64,000 nucleotides of DNA from NCBI GenBank assembly GCA_031291675.1, contig JARLIO010000052.1, forward strand, positions 1 through 64,000, read 5' to 3'. The notes under the pieces are model-generated. The model had not been told where the DNA came from, searched no databases, and saw only the letters and a program-made list of their open reading frames with translations. The position numbers and the translations under genes were made by a program. Below, piece after piece: positions 1 through 9,604 of the stretch; the stretch's first letter is position 1, and each line of letters begins with the position of its first letter. Origin of the DNA: Azospirillaceae bacterium (GTDB lineage: Bacteria; Pseudomonadota; Alphaproteobacteria; Azospirillales; Azospirillaceae).

Positions 1-59
1 CTTGAATACCGAAGCTTATCTCGCCGATACTTCGCCCGGGTGGTTTCAGTCCAAACCAT
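1..59 (-). CDS. IS5-family transposase, N-terminal fragment at window edge
   Basis: The minus strand starts with an ATG at 59 preceded by a good ribosome binding site (GAGGAG). It reads MVWTETTRAKYRRDKLRYS before the window ends. This opening is characteristic of IS5-family transposases, which usually begin MVWTETTR.KYRRDGLRY. Only 19 residues are visible, so it cannot be said whether the gene is intact. The protein would catalyse cut-and-paste transposition with a DDE domain lying outside the window. Its presence fits the mobile character of the left 6 kb. Confidence 0.75.
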   Translation of the reverse strand, partial: MVWTETTRAKYRRDKLRYS

Positions 60-122
60 CTTGTGATCTCCTCGTTGCTCGCAACCACGATTGAATCACA
101 AGGGACTGGAATCACTCAACTC
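1..122 (-). mobile_element. End of an IS5-type insertion sequence (partial)
   Basis: The transposase start lies at 59, and the 60-122 stretch upstream of it is the expected place for the terminal inverted repeat. The outer limit near 122 (GAGTTGAGTGATTCC on the minus strand) is an estimate. The partner repeat is outside the window, so neither the repeat nor a target duplication can be confirmed. Confidence 0.4.
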
Positions 123-160
123 TTTTTCGGTCAGCCTCTAATGAAACCTGGAGAGAACCG

Positions 161-751
161 TTGAAGGACGCGGATAGCATCAGAAGGTTCCAAGTCGACT
201 TCGACAAATTGCCCGTGCAATTTCCAACGCATCTTCATCCGGCCGAGTTTTGGGAGGCGCTGGGGCGCGTGGTGGCGACCTTCGGCTTTCTGGAGGAAAC
301 GCTAGGAAAAGCGATCTTCTCCTTTACCGCAACGCGGCAGTATCCCGAGATGGAAATCCAAGCCGCCTACAAGAGATGGCTGCCGACCTTGCAGCGCGCG
401 CTTTCCGATCCACTGGGCGGCCTCATCGACAGCTATGGAAAAGCAGTACGCAAAAATCCGAAAGCCACAATCAGCAACCTCGATGACCTCACTGACCACC
501 TGCGGAAAGCGTCTACTATCCGCAATGTCCTGTGCCACGGATCATGGAACCGCCGCCCAGACAACCAGGGCCGATCGCTGCCGTTTTTCGTCAACAGAAA
601 TAGCGAAGTTTTTGAGACGCCAGTTGATTTGGCGTATCTGAATCAGGTGCAGCGGCACGCAACCGAGCTTGCTTGTGCTGTGATTAGCACGGTTACACAA
701 ATGGGGTACCAATTTCCTGGATCAACAGGGCCCGGAGAACCAATCTGGTAA
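161..751 (+). CDS. Hypothetical protein with a HEPN-like RNxxxH motif
   Basis: A 196-residue soluble protein of unknown family. The TTG start at 161 is chosen because GGAGAG lies 5 bases upstream; an ATG at 141 in another frame stops after seven codons. The central part is alpha-helical in composition. Residues 121-126 read RNVLCH, followed by GSW, which matches the R-polar-x3-H signature of HEPN domains, the ribonuclease or nucleotide-binding modules common in toxin-antitoxin and defence loci. The motif is short, so a chance match is possible. No antitoxin-like partner is adjacent: upstream is an IS end, and downstream is a gene on the other strand. The surrounding DNA looks less GC-rich than the core, which fits a transferred segment. 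Confidence 0.6.
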   Translation: MKDADSIRRFQVDFDKLPVQFPTHLHPAEFWEALGRVVATFGFLEETLGKAIFSFTATRQYPEMEIQAAYKRWLPTLQRALSDPLGGLIDSYGKAVRKNPKATISNLDDLTDHLRKASTIRNVLCHGSWNRRPDNQGRSLPFFVNRNSEVFETPVDLAYLNQVQRHATELACAVISTVTQMGYQFPGSTGPGEPIW

Positions 752-893
752 TTGCAACCCGGAAGACGGTGCCCTTGGTTGTTCGCGCTCGGCGCGAAAT
801 TTTTGTTTGAGCGTGCAACCGGCGGCTTTTGGCGGGCCGCGACCGACGATAAGGGGGGCTATGTCCACGCCATAGCCTTCTGACCAAGTTTCT

Positions 894-1979
894 TCACAGG
901 CAGCCGTGCAATACCCCCGGCATTTTCTTCGCACCATCACCGACACGCATTCCCCGAAAGCCCCAATAGGCCGGCGCATCCCGAGCAAATTGAAACGTGA
1001 CCCCTACTTCATGGGCGGCTTCGACGCCGTACAGAATGTCGCGTGGCAGGACGAATGTCACAAAGACACTCCCATTGTGAAGGACTGGCGTCCCATCCAG
1101 ATAGTTCTCGATAGGATATTCTTTATCATCCGCAACAAGAGAAACGGCGCCTATCGGAGGGAGCGGGCCGTTAGCGACTGGGTTCAACACAACTGTGAGG
1201 AGCGCCCCCCCCTTGGTTGAGCAAGCCAGGATAAATTTGTTTACGCCAAACGCAGTGTCTCGCTGCCCCTTGAGGTAGATCACTCCGTTTACGCTTTCCA
1301 CGTTCCAAACTGTAGGCGACTGACCATTGTTGACGACGTTGAGGCGTATCAGTTCCTTCTCCGGTATCAAGGTGATGTCGTCTCTTCCCGCAACCGTCAT
1401 CTCGGAGAACAGCTCTGGATCAACGCCCATGTCGCGGATGTACTGAATAATCGCGGCTGAGATCATCTGCGCGACATCGCTGTCCTGCCCGGTTGACTTT
1501 GCGAAGTAGAACCGATGGACCCCGTAGATCGATCCGCTTCTTAGAAATCTCCACCTGCCCCCGAGAAAAGCCAAGGTGCACGCGCTGAAACACTGCCCAG
1601 AACTCGAGGTGGTCTTGTCGGTGGGGTCAGATTGTCCGACTTCTGTATCGAATCCCGAGGCGCGAAAAACTTGGCCCAATTTCATACCCGCCATTAAACT
1701 GCCGCCCGGCGAGCTTATTTCCACCGTAGATCCGGCCGGTATGTTGTACTTCTTGATTAAACCTTGCACGCGTTCCGGCGCACCATTGTCGATCGTACCG
1801 GTTGCGTAAATTGTCCAAGCAGAGTCGCCGGTAACTGCCGCCACTAGTCGATCTGGCGACCGCAAATCGAACTTCATTGCCTCGGAACTCGGTGCTGCTG
1901 CAAACGCGGGGACAGTAGCGCTGCTGAAAAGCGCGCAAAACAGACCAACGATTGCGACAGAGCGTATGTTCGGACGCAT
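894..1979 (-). CDS. Secreted ClpP-fold (COG3904-like) protein
   Basis: A 361-residue protein beginning at ATG 1979 with GGGAGA just upstream; a GTG at 1994 is the alternative. It opens with a signal peptide (basic MRPNIR, then a hydrophobic stretch ending AFA). Residues about 87-97 read SSPGGSLMAGM, residues 130-134 CFSAC, and about residue 155 GVH. This is the pattern of the COG3904 group, periplasmic proteins with a ClpP/crotonase fold in which the serine of CxSAC is the likely nucleophile and a downstream GVH histidine the base. Four cysteines point to an oxidising compartment. The C-terminal 150 residues look like a separate beta-rich domain that I do not recognise. It follows the gene at 2005-2619 by 25 bases and is probably cotranscribed with it. 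Substrate unknown. Confidence 0.7.
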   Translation of the reverse strand: MRPNIRSVAIVGLFCALFSSATVPAFAAAPSSEAMKFDLRSPDRLVAAVTGDSAWTIYATGTIDNGAPERVQGLIKKYNIPAGSTVEISSPGGSLMAGMKLGQVFRASGFDTEVGQSDPTDKTTSSSGQCFSACTLAFLGGRWRFLRSGSIYGVHRFYFAKSTGQDSDVAQMISAAIIQYIRDMGVDPELFSEMTVAGRDDITLIPEKELIRLNVVNNGQSPTVWNVESVNGVIYLKGQRDTAFGVNKFILACSTKGGALLTVVLNPVANGPLPPIGAVSLVADDKEYPIENYLDGTPVLHNGSVFVTFVLPRDILYGVEAAHEVGVTFQFARDAPAYWGFRGMRVGDGAKKMPGVLHGCL

Positions 1980-2004
1980 CCGATTATCTCCCACGTGCGA
2001 GCCC

Positions 2005-2619
2005 TTACTTATGCGAAATCGCTGCGGTAGCCTCTTCGATTCTTCTCAGCAATTCTACATCTCGATCGTCATGTGAAGCGACGCCAGTTCGGTACCTCGG
2101 GAGCACGCTTCGCGCATATTTGCACGCCTCTAGGAATGCGGCGGCCGTCCCCAGCACGACATTGGGGTTGATGTCGTCTGGCGTCCTGTAACTCGTTATG
2201 AGTCGAGCCACGCCATCGCGCGCGACGCCGAGCAATCCATAAACTATGACCACATCCATGGCGTCTTTTTCGAGGAGCCCGATCTTGTGCGCGTTCGCCG
2301 GATAGACGATCGGGACGTGCATTTGCGACAGGCTTTCCAGCATCCTGGCGGTAATTGGCCCGTCCGTCTTGCTGCCCAGTTTTGTGAGGGAACCATACAC
2401 GCCGAGCGCTCCGGGAACGAGTTGACGAAGCTCTATGGCGAGTGATTTGCGCAGCGCGTCCAGCTCGCGATCGACCTTCCGTCTCTCGACCTTCAGCGTG
2501 ACGGCGACCGTGATGACCGCAGCGATCAACGCGATCAGCCCAGCGATCAGAGTTTGCCAGTGATCGACGAAATCAACGAGAGTTGTGTAGTGCCACGGCA
2601 CAGCGGTAGTCGCCCCCAA
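2005..2619 (-). CDS. Small membrane-anchored hypothetical protein
   Basis: Up to 204 residues. The start is uncertain: TTG at 2619 gives the full length, and GTG at 2601 is possible. One transmembrane segment lies at about residues 23-43 (TLIAGLIALIAAVITVAVTL). It is followed by a charged, probably coiled-coil stretch (KVERRKVDRELDALRKSL) and a soluble domain of about 140 residues. I do not recognise the family. Proteins of this shape often accompany secreted or membrane effectors in accessory regions. It lies directly upstream of the ClpP-fold gene on the same strand, so the two may form one transcription unit. No function is assigned. Confidence 0.6.
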   Translation of the reverse strand: MGATTAVPWHYTTLVDFVDHWQTLIAGLIALIAAVITVAVTLKVERRKVDRELDALRKSLAIELRQLVPGALGVYGSLTKLGSKTDGPITARMLESLSQMHVPIVYPANAHKIGLLEKDAMDVVIVYGLLGVARDGVARLITSYRTPDDINPNVVLGTAAAFLEACKYARSVLPRYRTGVASHDDRDVELLRRIEEATAAISHK

Positions 2620-3037
2620 GCTCGGTTCACCCCCACGAATATGGCCCGTGAAGCGCCATGTGGCGGTTACTCCGGTTTCGGCGCTTCGCCCTCTTTCGAC
2701 AAGGAGTTTTTTTTGCAGGACGCGGGCGGGAGAGGGCTTGGATTAAGAGGGCAAGATAAAAAGCCACAATGTTCGGCTCTGGGCGGTCGTTCGTTTTCAA
2801 TGCGTTGGGAGGCGATTTCGCAATGTGCGGAGTCTCAGCGCAATGTGCATGAAGGCCCAGAAGGACGATTTCCGACCAAGGATTCAATGGGATGAACGCA
2901 AGGTGCGGTTCGCCCCCGACCCTCCCGGACCCGCTGCGGTTCTCTTTATGCCACGCCCCGGCAACCGGATGGGAAAGGGTGGACTAACGGCGGATTTTGC
3001 GCCAGAGTAATCGGGTGCAAATGGATGGAATAACGAG
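2620..3037. other. Intergenic 418 bp, no gene supported
   Basis: This stretch separates the minus-strand pair from the plus-strand fic gene and must hold both promoters. Open frames here are short and lack ribosome binding sites. A minus-strand frame at 2627-2887 contains a hydrophobic stretch (NIVAFYLALLIQAL) faintly like the tail of some DDE transposases, but the resemblance is too weak to call a remnant. Confidence 0.5.
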
Positions 3038-4090
3038 ATGGCGCTCAACACTGCGACGCTTCGCGTCACGCCCGAAGTCCTGTCGCTGATCGCCGAGATC
3101 GACGAGTTCAAGGGCGCCTGGCGGGCGATTGGTCGGATCGCGCCGGAACGCCTGTCCGGGCTGCGCCGCGTCGCCACCATTGAAAGCATCGGCTCCTCGA
3201 CCCGCATCGAGGGCGCGCGCCTCAGCGACCGGGACGTCGAGAAGCTGCTAGCCAATATCCGCATCGGCTCGTTCACCACGCGGGATGAGCAGGAAGTCGC
3301 CGGCTATGCCGAGGTGATGGAGACGGTCTTCAACGCCTATGACGCGATCCCGCTGACGGAGAATCATATCCGTCAGCTCCACCGCGACCTGCTGGTCCAT
3401 TCGACCAAGGACGAGCGGCATCGCGGCTCCTACAAGACGCTACCCAACCACGTCGAAGCCTTCGATGAACAGGGCCAGAGCCTCGGCGTGGTGTTCGAGA
3501 CCGCCACGCCTTTCGACACGCCGCGCCGCATGGCTGAGCTGGTCGAATGGGCGGCCGGGAAGGAGAAGGACAGGAGCCTTCACCCGCTCCTGGTCATTGC
3601 GGTCTTCGTGGTGGTGTTTCTGGAGGTTCACCCCTTTCAGGACGGCAACGGGCGGCTGTCGCGCATCCTGACCACGCTCCTGCTGCTGCGGGCCGGTTAT
3701 GCCTATGTGCCCTACAGCTCGCTGGAGAGCGTGATCGAGCAGAGCAAGGAGGGTTATTACCTGTCGCTCAGGCGGACGCAGGGGACGATCCGCGCGGACG
3801 CGCCAGACTGGAACCCCTGGCTGGAGTTCTTCCTGCGGGCGTTGCAGAACCAGAAGCAGCGCCTCGAAAGGAAGATGGAGCGCGAGCGGATCATGCTCGC
3901 CGCATTGCCGGAGCTGTCGGTCCTGATCCTTGAGCTGGCGCGCGAGCACGGCCGGGTCACGGTGGCCGAGGCCGTGAGGGTCAGCGGCGCCAGCCGCAAC
4001 ACCATCAAGGACCACCTGAAGGCGCTGGCCGAGCAAGGTCATCTGATCCTGCACGGCGCTGGCCGGGGAGCGTGGTATGGCCTTGCCTGA
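3038..4090 (+). CDS. Fic-family protein (AMP-transferase fold) with C-terminal winged helix
   Basis: A 350-residue Fic protein. The core motif HPFQDGNGRLSR at residues 198-209 carries all the residues needed to bind ATP and transfer AMP to a target hydroxyl. The N-terminal region has SSTRIEG at 53-59, matching the inhibitory (S/T)xxxE(G/N) helix of class II Fic proteins, whose glutamate (E58 here) blocks ATP binding until released. Residues 290-350 form a helix-turn-helix-like tail (VAEAVRVSGASRNTIKDHLKAL). This arrangement suits a self-inhibited, stand-alone modifier that may also bind DNA, and no separate antitoxin gene is needed or seen. The upstream ribosome site is weak. It lies in the accessory segment, upstream of the recombinase. 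The target cannot be inferred. Confidence 0.9.
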   Translation: MALNTATLRVTPEVLSLIAEIDEFKGAWRAIGRIAPERLSGLRRVATIESIGSSTRIEGARLSDRDVEKLLANIRIGSFTTRDEQEVAGYAEVMETVFNAYDAIPLTENHIRQLHRDLLVHSTKDERHRGSYKTLPNHVEAFDEQGQSLGVVFETATPFDTPRRMAELVEWAAGKEKDRSLHPLLVIAVFVVVFLEVHPFQDGNGRLSRILTTLLLLRAGYAYVPYSSLESVIEQSKEGYYLSLRRTQGTIRADAPDWNPWLEFFLRALQNQKQRLERKMERERIMLAALPELSVLILELAREHGRVTVAEAVRVSGASRNTIKDHLKALAEQGHLILHGAGRGAWYGLA

Positions 4091-4237
4091 TACACTCGCG
4101 CCCTCGGGACGCATACCACCTCGCCGCCAACTGGCCTCGCCGCGCTCTGGCAAGTATTTTTGCGCCCCGGTGCGCGGAGAAGCCTGGCGCAAATGCGGGC
4201 TATTCTCGCTGGGGGCGGCTTCGGCGATTCTCGCGCC

Positions 4238-4462
4238 ATGGCCAGACTTCGCAAGGAACGCCCGCCGACCGCATCCACCCAGCTTGAGACCTTGCTCGGC
4301 TATCCTTGGCCCTTTGCGGGCCGGCCGCCGAAGCATGACGTTGCGGCCTGGACCGTCACCGACGATTGGCCGGAGCGCGTGCCCGTCACCGAGACCGAGG
4401 TGGAGGTGTTCGAGCGATGGTTCGGCGACCTGTTCGATGAGATATTCGGGTCGGCCTCATGA
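4238..4462 (+). CDS. Small hypothetical protein upstream of the recombinase
   Basis: A 74-residue protein from ATG 4238 (MARLRKERPPTASTQLETLL). The same frame is open upstream to 4160, but that extension is low-complexity and has no obvious ribosome site. The C-terminal half is acidic with a predicted helix (TETEVEVFERWFGDLFDEIFG). It ends 21 bases before the recombinase start, so the two are probably cotranslated. Small acidic proteins beside large serine recombinases sometimes act as recombination directionality factors, but nothing in the sequence proves this role. Confidence 0.5.
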   Translation: MARLRKERPPTASTQLETLLGYPWPFAGRPPKHDVAAWTVTDDWPERVPVTETEVEVFERWFGDLFDEIFGSAS

Positions 4463-4483
4463 TCTGATTGGGAGACGTGCGCC

Positions 4484-6124
4484 ATGACTGTGCCGCTGCG
4501 CGCTGCACTTTATCTGCGCGTTTCGACGCCTAGGCAGGCCGAACACGCCGTCTCGATCCCCGATCAACAACGGCAAGGCGAAGCGTATTGCAAGTCACGC
4601 GGCTACCAGCTCGTCGAGACCTTCGTGGAACCCGGTGCCACCGCCACCAACGACCGCCGGCCCGAATTCCAGCGCATGATCGAGGCGGGGACAACCAAAC
4701 CTGCACCGTTCGACGTGGTGATCGTTCACAGCTTCTCGCGTTTCTTCCGCGACCATTTCGAACTAGAATTCTACGTTCGCAAGCTCGCCAAGAACGGCGT
4801 CCGGCTGGTCTCGATCACCCAAGAGATGGGCGATGACCCCATGCACGTCATGATGCGCCAGATCATGGCGCTGTTCGACGAATACCAGTCCAAGGAAAAC
4901 GCCAAGCACGTTCTCCGCGCCTTGAAGGAGAACGCCCGGCAAGGCTTCTGGAATGGCTCCCTGCCGCCGATCGGCTATCGCGTGGTGGCCGCCGAGACGC
5001 GCGGCGCCAAGGTCAAGAAGAAGCTGGAAATCGATCCGCTGCACGCCGACACGATCCGGCTGATCTACCGGCTCGCTCTGGAAGGCGACGGCAGAACCGG
5101 CCCCTTGGGCGTGAAGTCGATCACGACCCACCTGAACGCCCGCCGCATCTTCACCCGCGACGGCGGGCGCTGGGGCATAGGACAGGTCCATCGCGTCCTG
5201 ACCCGCCGGACCTATATCGGCGAGCACGAGTTCAACAAGCGGTCCAAATCCAAGGAATTGAAGCCCGTCAGTGAGGTCGTGACGGTCCAGGTTCCGCCGA
5301 TCATCGACCAGGCCACCTTCGACGCCGTGCAGGCGCATCTGCGCTCACGCAACCCGAAGGTCACGCCCGCCCGCGTCGTCAGCGGCCCAACCCTCCTTAC
5401 CGGCATCTGCTTTTGCGCCGACTGCGGCGGAGCCATGACGCTCCGCACCGGCAAGGGCGGCCTATACCGCTACTACACCTGCTCGATCAAAGCCCGGCAG
5501 GGTGGGACCGGCTGCAAGGGTCGCTCGGTCCCGATGGAGAAGCTGGACAACCTGGTCGCCGGACATATCGCAGACCGCCTGCTCGCACCCGAGCGGCTGG
5601 AGGAGGTTCTGGCCTCCGTGCTCGACCGCCGCCAGGAGCGGACCGAGCGCCGCCGCGAACACATCGCCGAGCTGAACAAGCGGGCCACCGAGACGGACTT
5701 GCGGCTCAAGCGGCTCTATGACGCCATCGAGGCTGGCGTGGCCGATCTGGACGACCCGGCGCTCAAGGATCGCATCGCCGGCCTCAAGGCGACTCGCGAT
5801 CAGGCGCAGGCCGACGCGGAGCGGGCGCAAGCCATGCTGGAAAGCTCAGGCCAACAGGCCATCACGCCCGCAATGGTTCGCAAGTTCGCCGGGGCGGCGC
5901 GGCAACGCATGCGGATTGAAGGAGGCGGCTATCGCCGCGACCACCTTCGCGCGCTCGCCCAACGCGTCGAGGTCGCGGACAAGGAGGTCCGCATCATGGG
6001 ATCGAAGGGCGACCTGCTCAGGACGCTGGCCGCCGCCTCCGGCGTAGCGCCGGCTACGCCCGGCGTTCGCAGTTCTGTTCTGAAGTGGCGGAGGGGGTGG
6101 GATTCGAACCCACGGTACCCGTGA
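4484..6124 (+). CDS. Large serine recombinase (site-specific integrase)
   Basis: A 546-residue protein. The resolvase-type catalytic domain begins LRAALYLRVSTPRQ, with the nucleophilic serine at about residue 14 and downstream arginines in SRFFRD. A recombinase domain follows (residues about 165-290), then a zinc ribbon (CFCADCGG ... YYTC ... GCKG, about 308-345), a coiled coil (about 375-420) and a basic tail. It would integrate or excise a DNA element by double-strand cleavage at att sites. The last residues (GWDSNPRYP) are the antisense reading of the tRNA-Ser T-arm, and the stop codon lies inside the tRNA gene. The element has therefore most likely recombined at the tRNA 3' end and extends leftward from there. 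Confidence 0.92.
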   Translation: MTVPLRAALYLRVSTPRQAEHAVSIPDQQRQGEAYCKSRGYQLVETFVEPGATATNDRRPEFQRMIEAGTTKPAPFDVVIVHSFSRFFRDHFELEFYVRKLAKNGVRLVSITQEMGDDPMHVMMRQIMALFDEYQSKENAKHVLRALKENARQGFWNGSLPPIGYRVVAAETRGAKVKKKLEIDPLHADTIRLIYRLALEGDGRTGPLGVKSITTHLNARRIFTRDGGRWGIGQVHRVLTRRTYIGEHEFNKRSKSKELKPVSEVVTVQVPPIIDQATFDAVQAHLRSRNPKVTPARVVSGPTLLTGICFCADCGGAMTLRTGKGGLYRYYTCSIKARQGGTGCKGRSVPMEKLDNLVAGHIADRLLAPERLEEVLASVLDRRQERTERRREHIAELNKRATETDLRLKRLYDAIEAGVADLDDPALKDRIAGLKATRDQAQADAERAQAMLESSGQQAITPAMVRKFAGAARQRMRIEGGGYRRDHLRALAQRVEVADKEVRIMGSKGDLLRTLAAASGVAPATPGVRSSVLKWRRGWDSNPRYP

Positions 6125-6130
6125 AGGCAC
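6080..6130. other. Probable attachment-site region at tRNA 3' end
   Basis: The integrase reading frame crosses the 3' end of the tRNA gene and stops at 6124, so the att core should lie in about 6086-6124, where the tRNA sequence is restored. No second copy of the tRNA 3' end is visible in 1-6085, so the other att site must lie beyond the window. The exact crossover cannot be placed by eye. Confidence 0.5.
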
Positions 6131-6175
6131 AACGGTTTTCGAGACCGTCCCGATCGACCACTCTGGCACCCCTCC
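6086..6175 (-). tRNA. tRNA-Ser (anticodon CGA)
   Basis: Read on the minus strand, the 90-base gene has an acceptor stem GGAGGGG paired with CCCCTCC, an encoded CCA at 6086-6088, a T-loop GTTCGAATC, a long variable arm typical of serine tRNAs, and an anticodon loop CTCGAAA between ACGGT and ACCGT. The anticodon CGA (plus-strand 6139-6141) reads UCG. The serine recombinase gene on the other strand runs into its 3' half. Confidence 0.95.
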
Positions 6176-6217
6176 ACCGCGCGAACCAACCCGAACGGCC
6201 GGTCGCGAAGAGCGCGG

Positions 6218-6246
6218 AACATATCTCAGCCCCGATAGCCCGGCAA
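6218..6246 (-). promoter_or_regulatory. Candidate sigma-70 promoter for tRNA-Ser
   Basis: On the minus strand, TTGCCG (6241-6246) and TATGTT (6218-6223) are 17 bases apart and lie about 43 bases upstream of the tRNA 5' end. Both boxes match four of six consensus bases. Confidence 0.4.
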
Positions 6247-6290
6247 GGCCCAAATCGGCTTTTTTTTGACCCTGCCGCCGCTCACCAGCC

Positions 6291-6318
6291 TTGACACGAC
6301 CCTGCGCATCAGTATAGT
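6291..6318 (+). promoter_or_regulatory. Strong sigma-70 promoter for rplU-rpmA
   Basis: TTGACA at 6291-6296 is a perfect -35 box. A 16-base spacer leads to TATAGT (6313-6318), five of six bases of the -10 consensus. The position, about 75 bases before the rplU start, suits a highly expressed ribosomal-protein operon. Confidence 0.75.
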
Positions 6319-6392
6319 TCGGCCCTCCTGTGACGGACCCTAGGGCCCGTCCTTTGGTATATCCTCGTCAAGCGGTGAATTGGGTGGTGGGC

Positions 6393-6710
6393 ATGTTCGC
6401 AGTCATTCGGACAGGCGGCAAGCAGTACAAAGTCGCACAGGGCGATGTGATTCGCGTCGAACGGCTTGCCGCCGAAGCCGGCGCGGTGATTCAGTTGGAC
6501 GAGGTCTTGTTGCTCAGTCATGAGGGCATCACGACGGTCGGTACGCCGCTCGTCGCGGCGGTTCAGGTGAACGCGGAAGTCGTCGCGCAGGATCGTGGTC
6601 CGAAGATCATTGTCTTCAAGAAGAAGCGTCGGCAGAATTATCGCCGCAAGAATGGCCATCGTCAGGACCTCACGGTGCTGAGGATTACCGATATCGCCGT
6701 CGGCGCCTGA
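6393..6710 (+). CDS. rplU: 50S ribosomal protein L21 (bL21)
   Basis: A 105-residue protein starting [18 protein letters not shown] at ATG 6393, the conserved L21 beginning. Longer readings from 6330 add residues not found in the family. The central stretch binding 23S rRNA ([20 protein letters not shown], split across basic clusters) is present, as is the C-terminal LTVLRITDI. Length is normal for the family. It is followed 52 bases later by rpmA, the universal partner, and is driven by the strong promoter at 6291-6318. Confidence 0.97.
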   Translation: MFAVIRTGGKQYKVAQGDVIRVERLAAEAGAVIQLDEVLLLSHEGITTVGTPLVAAVQVNAEVVAQDRGPKIIVFKKKRRQNYRRKNGHRQDLTVLRITDIAVGA

Positions 6711-6762
6711 AGTTTCAAGCGGGACGGGACCGTCCGCGCCCGATTGTTAGGAGTAATCAATC

Positions 6763-7050
6763 ATGGCTCATAAAAAAGCTGGCGGCAGTTCCCGTAACGG
6801 GCGCGATACCGCCGGGCGCCGCCTCGGCGTCAAGAAGTTTGGTGGCGAGTTCGTCATCCCGGGGAACATCATCGTCCGTCAGCGCGGCACCACCTACCAC
6901 CCGGGTGCCAATGTCGGAATCGGCAAGGATCACACCTTGTTCGCGATGTCACCGGGTCGGATCGCCTTCCGTACCACGCATTTCGGCCGCACCTTCATCT
7001 CCGTCGTGCCGGTGGCCGACGTCGAAGTGACGGCTGTCGCGGCCGAATAA
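6763..7050 (+). CDS. rpmA: 50S ribosomal protein L27 (bL27)
   Basis: A 95-residue protein opening [20 protein letters not shown], the conserved flexible N-terminal tail that reaches the peptidyl-transferase centre, followed by [23 protein letters not shown]. There is no extra N-terminal cleavage extension as in Firmicutes. AGGAG (about 6750) gives a good ribosome site. It is slightly longer than the usual 85-90 residues, owing to a C-terminal VEVTAVAAE tail. It is cotranscribed with rplU. Confidence 0.97.
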   Translation: MAHKKAGGSSRNGRDTAGRRLGVKKFGGEFVIPGNIIVRQRGTTYHPGANVGIGKDHTLFAMSPGRIAFRTTHFGRTFISVVPVADVEVTAVAAE

Positions 7051-7071
7051 GTCACGGTGCTGCTCGTTGCG

Positions 7072-7129
7072 TGGGCTTCGCCCACTCGCGCCGGGGTGGA
7101 TAGCCCCCGCAGCGGGTGGGCGAAGCCCA
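7072..7129. repeat. REP-like double hairpin between rpmA and obgE
   Basis: Arms 7072-7089 and 7112-7129 pair over 18 positions with one T-G wobble. Each arm is itself a small palindrome (GTGGGC-TTC-GCCCAC and TGGGC-GAA-GCCCA), and the spacer holds a further CGGGG/CCCCG stem. There is no following T-tract, so it is more like a repetitive extragenic palindrome than an intrinsic terminator. It may buffer transcription or mRNA decay between the ribosomal genes and obgE. Confidence 0.7.
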
Positions 7130-7183
7130 TTGTCTTTGGGTCCCCTTTTCCTTTGGATCCCCGAACGTCGCCCGCCTCCCTGA

Positions 7184-9492
<2,309 letters not shown>

Positions 9493-9604
9493 CCCGCGGC
9501 GCGTCCTCCGGACCGAAAGCCGACAACAAGTCGCGTGACCCGCGGTGTTCCTTTGCCTTATGTTTCCGGAATGGCGGTATCGGATCTATTCAAGGGATGT
9601 TTCC

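Noticed and set aside
2627-2887. Minus-strand 86-codon frame with a hydrophobic stretch resembling a transposase tail
   Set aside because: The similarity covers about 14 residues only and no other transposase motif is nearby, so a remnant cannot be supported.
1-6085. Search for the second copy of the tRNA-Ser 3' end (att site)
   Set aside because: No matching segment was seen; the other end of the element must lie outside the window.
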